Below are positions 60,299 to 64,000 of a stretch of 64,000 bases of DNA, in pieces. This DNA is from CANHEE01 sp043777755 (lineage in GTDB: Bacteria > Bacteroidota > Bacteroidia > Chitinophagales > Saprospiraceae): positions 1 through 64,000 of the forward strand of contig JAYWHK010000212.1 in assembly GCA_043777755.1 (NCBI GenBank), written 5' to 3'. Under the pieces are notes generated by a model, which did no database searches, was not told the DNA's origin, and saw nothing but the letters and a program-made list of their open reading frames with translations. The position numbers and the translations under genes are program-made. Numbering within the stretch: the stretch's first letter is position 1; each line of letters begins with the position of its first letter.

Positions 60299-62881
60299 TT
60301 ACTGTTCAAATTCATTTTCCGAAAACTCATCGCTTGTTTTTTGCTTATTGTTGTATTCTCCACAATTGATGGTGATGCCCAAATCGCCAGGAGGAATTTT
60401 AAATTTTTGGCTAAAATTATAACCCGATTTGGGGTCGGTTTCCAGTTTTTTTACAAATTTAGCGAAAAAAGGACGTGCCATTTTTGCACCTTGTCCGTCT
60501 TCGATGGTAAGGAAACGAATCCAGCGATCATCGCCGCCAACCCAAGTTCCTACGACCAAGTTTGGCGTAATACCCATAAACCAACCGTCCACATAGTCAT
60601 TGGTTGTCCCTGTTTTCCCACCAACTTCACTTTTTAGTTCGCTAATACCAGGCGCACCTTGCGTTACGTATTTCAACATATCCACCATGACGTAATTGGC
60701 AGCTGCGCCAAGCGCACGGTGTTCTTCTGGCAGATTATTGTAGATGATTTTACCATTTTTATCCTCAATTCGCAGTAAATACATTGGTTTTTCAAACATT
60801 CCGTCATTGGCAAAAGTGGTGTAAGCTCCTGCCATTTCCATTACACTCAGGTCACAAGCACCTAAACAAAGTGCTGGTTGTTTGATGATTTTTGCACTAT
60901 CAATACCCATGTTGTTCATCAAGCCACGGACAGGGCCCGTATCGCTCAGTTGTTTCATCAAATAAACAGAAATTGTATTGACAGACTCTTTCAAGGCTTC
61001 TTTTAGGTTATAGTTTCGTCCAGAATAACCTTTTGAGTTGCTTGGTGTCCAACTGCGAGAAAGCCCAAAGCTCCCTTCTCCTGCATGAATCGTGTAAGGT
61101 AAATCTGGAATCTGCATACACGGCGAAACGCCTTGTTGCGCTACCGCAGTAGCATAAACGTAAGGTTTGATGGTTGAGCCAACTTGTCGGGTACTGCGGC
61201 AGTGGTCATATTGGAAATATTTATGGTTGATACCACCAACCCAAGCCTTGACATAACCTGTTTTCGGATCAACTGCCAAAGAACCCAACTGCATAAACAT
61301 TCGGTGGTATTTGATAGAATCCAAGGGACTCATTACCGTATCTTTCTCGCCACTGATGCTGTGTGCAAAGATTTTCATTGGGATTTTATTTCTAAAATCT
61401 TTTCCAACAGCATTTTGTAAACCATTCCATTGATTTTTAAGATTTGTCCAGTCTTCACTTTCCAAAAGACGACGCAATTGTGCCACTTTTTCAGCAGGCA
61501 TATTCTTTTCAGTCACCAACTTTGCCAACGGGCCTTTCATTTCAATCAAAGTCTTAATATCGTCGTCGGTCAAAACCAAACCTTCAATATCTGTTTGGAT
61601 TTTTGCAACAATATCATCTAAATAACGAGAACGTAACGCTTGATAACGGTCTGATTCTGAGATAATTCGCTGCAAAGCATTTTGACGAATGGTTGCATCT
61701 ATATTGATTGCTTTATCACTCCAAGGGTCACGTCCTTTCCAAACAGCCCAATAGCGTTTTTGCAATTGCCCCATGTGTTCACGCATCGCAGCTTCAGCAT
61801 GACGCTGTATTACGGGGTCAATCGTCGTATAAATTTTCAAACCATCTTTGTAAATATTGTATTTGCTGCCGTCAGACTTGCGAATTTCGGGCGTTTCCAA
61901 GATTTTTTGAATGTCTTTTCGCAATTCCATACGAAAGTACGCTGCCAAACCACCAATAGCAGAATTTCGAGTAAAGTTAAGTTTAACAGGAATTTTTGAA
62001 TATTTATCGTATTCGGCTTGAGTCAAAACTTTGTTGCGCACCATTTGCCCCAAAACAATATTGCGGCGTTTGAGTGCATTTTGTGGATGTTTGACGGGAT
62101 TGTGCAAGGCTGGATTTTGCAACATTCCAACCAATACAGCGGCTTCTTCTAATTTTAGTTTGTTTTGAGGTTTTCCAAAATAAATCTCTGATGCAGAGCG
62201 AATACCAGTTCCTCCGTAGATAAAATCAGCTTGGTTCAAGTACATTGCCAGAATCTCTTCTTTGGTATAACTTTTCTCTAACTTAACGGCTGTAATCCAT
62301 TCTTGCAGTTTGATATTGACCAAGGCAAAAGCCCTACGGACAGTTCCCATTCCTTTAAAATCACGGTTAGAATAAAGTAATTTTGCCAATTGCTGCGAAA
62401 TCGTAGAACCTCCACCTTGCGGATTGAACGTTGCTAAACCTTTTGCTACACGACCAAAAGCCTCCCAATCAATACCACTGTGGCTATAAAAACGCTCATC
62501 TTCAGTAGAAATTAACGCATTGACCAAGTTTTTTGACAAAGAATCATAGGGAACTGGCACACGATTTTCGATGTAATAACGACCAATTACTTCATTATTA
62601 CTGCCAAAAATCTCAGACGCTAAGTTACTCTTAGGGTTTTCAAGTTCTTCAAATGTAGGTAAGCCACTGAAGTTCAATACTATTATATATAGTATCAAAG
62701 CCGACAACGAGCCAATCGCCAATCGCCACATCCATTTTGTCCAATGCTCGTATTTGCTTGTTCGAGCATCTCGAGGATTGGAAGGCGTTGGTGGTTTTGC
62801 ATTGACATCCCATTCTGTTTGGTAAATAGGTTGATTCTGATTTGGCTCTTGCGGTGAAGGAGTGTTTGGAGTATTGTCCAT
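60299..62881 (-). CDS. Penicillin-binding protein 1A (bifunctional transglycosylase/transpeptidase)
   Basis: An 860-residue inner-membrane protein that polymerises and cross-links peptidoglycan. One TM segment lies at about residues 53-73. The GT51 domain has EDERFYSHSGIDWEA and GGGSTISQQLAK. The transpeptidase domain has the SxxK motif as RQVGSTIKPYVY, SxN as ESVNTISVYL and KTG as GGKTGTTNDYVDGWF. The C-terminus is a short polar tail. It has a TATTTTTG box (complement of 62909-62916) before its start. The enzyme needs meso-DAP-type stem peptides, in keeping with dapD in the window. Confidence 0.97.
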   Translation of the reverse strand: MDNTPNTPSPQEPNQNQPIYQTEWDVNAKPPTPSNPRDARTSKYEHWTKWMWRLAIGSLSALILYIIVLNFSGLPTFEELENPKSNLASEIFGSNNEVIGRYYIENRVPVPYDSLSKNLVNALISTEDERFYSHSGIDWEAFGRVAKGLATFNPQGGGSTISQQLAKLLYSNRDFKGMGTVRRAFALVNIKLQEWITAVKLEKSYTKEEILAMYLNQADFIYGGTGIRSASEIYFGKPQNKLKLEEAAVLVGMLQNPALHNPVKHPQNALKRRNIVLGQMVRNKVLTQAEYDKYSKIPVKLNFTRNSAIGGLAAYFRMELRKDIQKILETPEIRKSDGSKYNIYKDGLKIYTTIDPVIQRHAEAAMREHMGQLQKRYWAVWKGRDPWSDKAINIDATIRQNALQRIISESDRYQALRSRYLDDIVAKIQTDIEGLVLTDDDIKTLIEMKGPLAKLVTEKNMPAEKVAQLRRLLESEDWTNLKNQWNGLQNAVGKDFRNKIPMKIFAHSISGEKDTVMSPLDSIKYHRMFMQLGSLAVDPKTGYVKAWVGGINHKYFQYDHCRSTRQVGSTIKPYVYATAVAQQGVSPCMQIPDLPYTIHAGEGSFGLSRSWTPSNSKGYSGRNYNLKEALKESVNTISVYLMKQLSDTGPVRGLMNNMGIDSAKIIKQPALCLGACDLSVMEMAGAYTTFANDGMFEKPMYLLRIEDKNGKIIYNNLPEEHRALGAAANYVMVDMLKYVTQGAPGISELKSEVGGKTGTTNDYVDGWFMGITPNLVVGTWVGGDDRWIRFLTIEDGQGAKMARPFFAKFVKKLETDPKSGYNFSQKFKIPPGDLGITINCGEYNNKQKTSDEFSENEFEQ

Positions 62882-62908
62882 AGTATTTAGCTGTAAATTT
62901 ATTTAGTG

Positions 62909-62916
62909 CAAAAATA
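62909..62916 (-). promoter_or_regulatory. Promoter -7 box for the PBP1A gene
   Basis: The minus strand reads TATTTTTG, matching TAnnTTTG, 27 bases before the ATG. Confidence 0.45.
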
Positions 62917-63092
62917 CATTTTTTTTTGAAACTACTCTTCTTCTCATCATTTTTTAATAAAAATGATTACTTTTGCAAGAAATTATTAAAATACTTTCCA
63001 GCAAAAACTTTATTTCATGTCTTTTGTTTTACTTTTTGACATAATTTTGAAAAAAGCCTACAATAAATAGGCATTGTTCTCGTCAAAAGTAG

Positions 63093-63100
63093 TAATTTTG
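63093..63100 (+). promoter_or_regulatory. Promoter -7 box (TAATTTTG) for the cysteine desulfurase gene
   Basis: Matches TAnnTTTG, 31 bases before the ATG at 63132. A second TACTTTTG box lies further upstream at 62968-62975. Confidence 0.5.
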
Positions 63101-63131
63101 CAGTTAAATTTAATTACAATAAATCCGAATA

Positions 63132-64000
63132 ATGAATAATAGACTAATTTACTTAGACAATAACGCTACGACACCTTGTGATCCACGTGTAGTGGAGGCG
63201 ATGATACCTTATTTTTACGAAAAACATGGAAACTCAGCAAGCCGTAATCACCCATTTGGTTGGGTCGCTGAAGAAGCAGTGGACTATGCACGTGAGCAAA
63301 TCGCAAAATTGATTGGAGCAGATGAAAAAGAAGTAATTTTCACTTCTGGTGCAACGGAATCTAACAACTTAGCATTAAAAGGCGTTTTTGAAATGTATGC
63401 CGCAAAAGGCAATCATATCATTACTGCAACGACAGAACATAAAGCAATTTTAGATACTTGCAAAAAACTTGAAAAAAGTGGTGGCGAGGTCACTTACTTA
63501 GAAGTTAATGACAAAGGTCGTATCAATTTGGAAGAATTGGAAGCTGCCATTACACCAAAAACAATTTTGGTGTCTATCATGTGGGCAAACAACGAAACGG
63601 GTGTTATCCAAGACATGAAAGCGATTGGCGACATCTGCAAAAAACATGGTGTTTTATTTCACTCTGATGCAACACAAGTAGTAGGGAAAATTCCTACGAA
63701 TACTCGTGAGATAGGAATTCACTTAATGTCTTTCACTGGTCATAAAATGTATGGTCCTAAGGGTGTTGGCGTTTTGTATGTAAGCCGTAAGAATCCACGA
63801 GTTAAAGTTACTGCCCAAATAGATGGTGGTGGACATGAGCGTGGAATGCGTAGCGGTACTTTAAATGTTCCTGGTATTGTTGGAATGGGCAAAGCTGCGG
63901 AAATTGCAATGGCTGAAATGCACCAAGATGCTGCTCGTTTGAGCAAATTACGTGATAGACTTCAGTCTTCTTTGATGACTATGGAAGAAACGTATGTGAA
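63132..64000 (+). CDS. iscS: Cysteine desulfurase, IscS/NifS family (partial, runs off the window)
   Basis: Only the first 289 codons are in the window, with no stop. The translation opens MNNRLIYLDNNATTPCDPRV and has VIFTSGATESNNLALKG, TEHKAILDTCKKLEK, WANNETGVIQDM and LFHSDATQVVGKI, then the PLP-lysine motif SFTGHKMYGPKG. It would take sulfur from cysteine for Fe-S clusters or tRNA thiolation. The catalytic Cys loop is beyond the window, so the IscS versus NifS class is not proved. Confidence 0.93.
   Translation, partial: MNNRLIYLDNNATTPCDPRVVEAMIPYFYEKHGNSASRNHPFGWVAEEAVDYAREQIAKLIGADEKEVIFTSGATESNNLALKGVFEMYAAKGNHIITATTEHKAILDTCKKLEKSGGEVTYLEVNDKGRINLEELEAAITPKTILVSIMWANNETGVIQDMKAIGDICKKHGVLFHSDATQVVGKIPTNTREIGIHLMSFTGHKMYGPKGVGVLYVSRKNPRVKVTAQIDGGGHERGMRSGTLNVPGIVGMGKAAEIAMAEMHQDAARLSKLRDRLQSSLMTMEETYV

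Noticed and set aside
1..64000. CRISPR array, tRNA, rRNA or prophage
   Set aside because: I found no evenly spaced direct repeats, tRNA-like GTTCGAATC arms with cloverleaf context, rRNA sequence or phage structural genes.

Overview
The window is about 64 kb of AT-rich chromosome from a member of the Bacteroidota. The evidence is a SusC/SusD pair (43.8-48.3 kb), GLPGLI-like, GWxTD, DUF4292 and DUF1573 proteins, a PorE-like OmpA lipoprotein, start codons without clear Shine-Dalgarno sequences, and repeated upstream TAnnTTTG boxes matching the Bacteroidota promoter -7 element. A diheme-free cytochrome/PA14/DUF1080 lipoprotein, a bacterial Kir channel and PaaA fit an aerobic, probably Cytophagales- or Chitinophagales-like organism, but the genus cannot be fixed from the sequence. 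No tRNA, rRNA, CRISPR or phage module was seen.

Layout. 0-6.4 kb: a very large modular secreted lipoprotein, then two coupled unknown genes and a GLPGLI-like secreted protein. 6.6-14 kb: dapD, a DUF255/thioredoxin-fold protein, DUF3109, an MFS transporter, and a coupled ATP-grasp-like/WD40 gene pair. 14-18.2 kb: overlapping queD-folE, a GWxTD protein, and GNAT-nadC. 18.4-26.5 kb: sterol-desaturase-like hydroxylase, a family 9 glycosyltransferase, an Rpn/PD-(D/E)XK nuclease gene bracketed by inverted repeat elements, an RND/MMPL exporter and a PlsC acyltransferase. 26.4-29.9 kb: a tight minus-strand operon sod-rpiB-bcp-meaB-GT2. 30-39 kb: EamA exporter, a CarH-like MerR regulator with eroded cobalamin motifs, an orphan paaA behind a possible TetR-type operator and a perfect 28-bp inverted repeat, a TonB-domain protein, a dead Type II restriction-modification system, and sucA. 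39.7-50.3 kb: a multi-Ig surface protein, a Kir channel, SusCD, DUF151 nuclease and a sugar nucleotidyltransferase. 50.3-64 kb: DUF4292 lipoprotein, two tandem paralogous GT-C-like membrane proteins (one frameshifted), the PorE-like OmpA lipoprotein, thioredoxin, AI-2E-type permease, DUF1573, PBP1A, and the start of a cysteine desulfurase that runs off the window.

The least expected content is between the genes. At least nine kinds of short palindromic or terminal-inverted-repeat sequence occur in the gaps. Four families have two or three copies inside the window, one up to about 50 kb apart, and in three cases the 3' end of a gene lies in or against such a repeat. Most genes are housekeeping or envelope functions arranged in short operons. 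The accessory signals (Rpn element, broken R-M, orphan paaA, frameshifted glycosyltransferase) suggest a genome with active small repeats and continuing gene decay.
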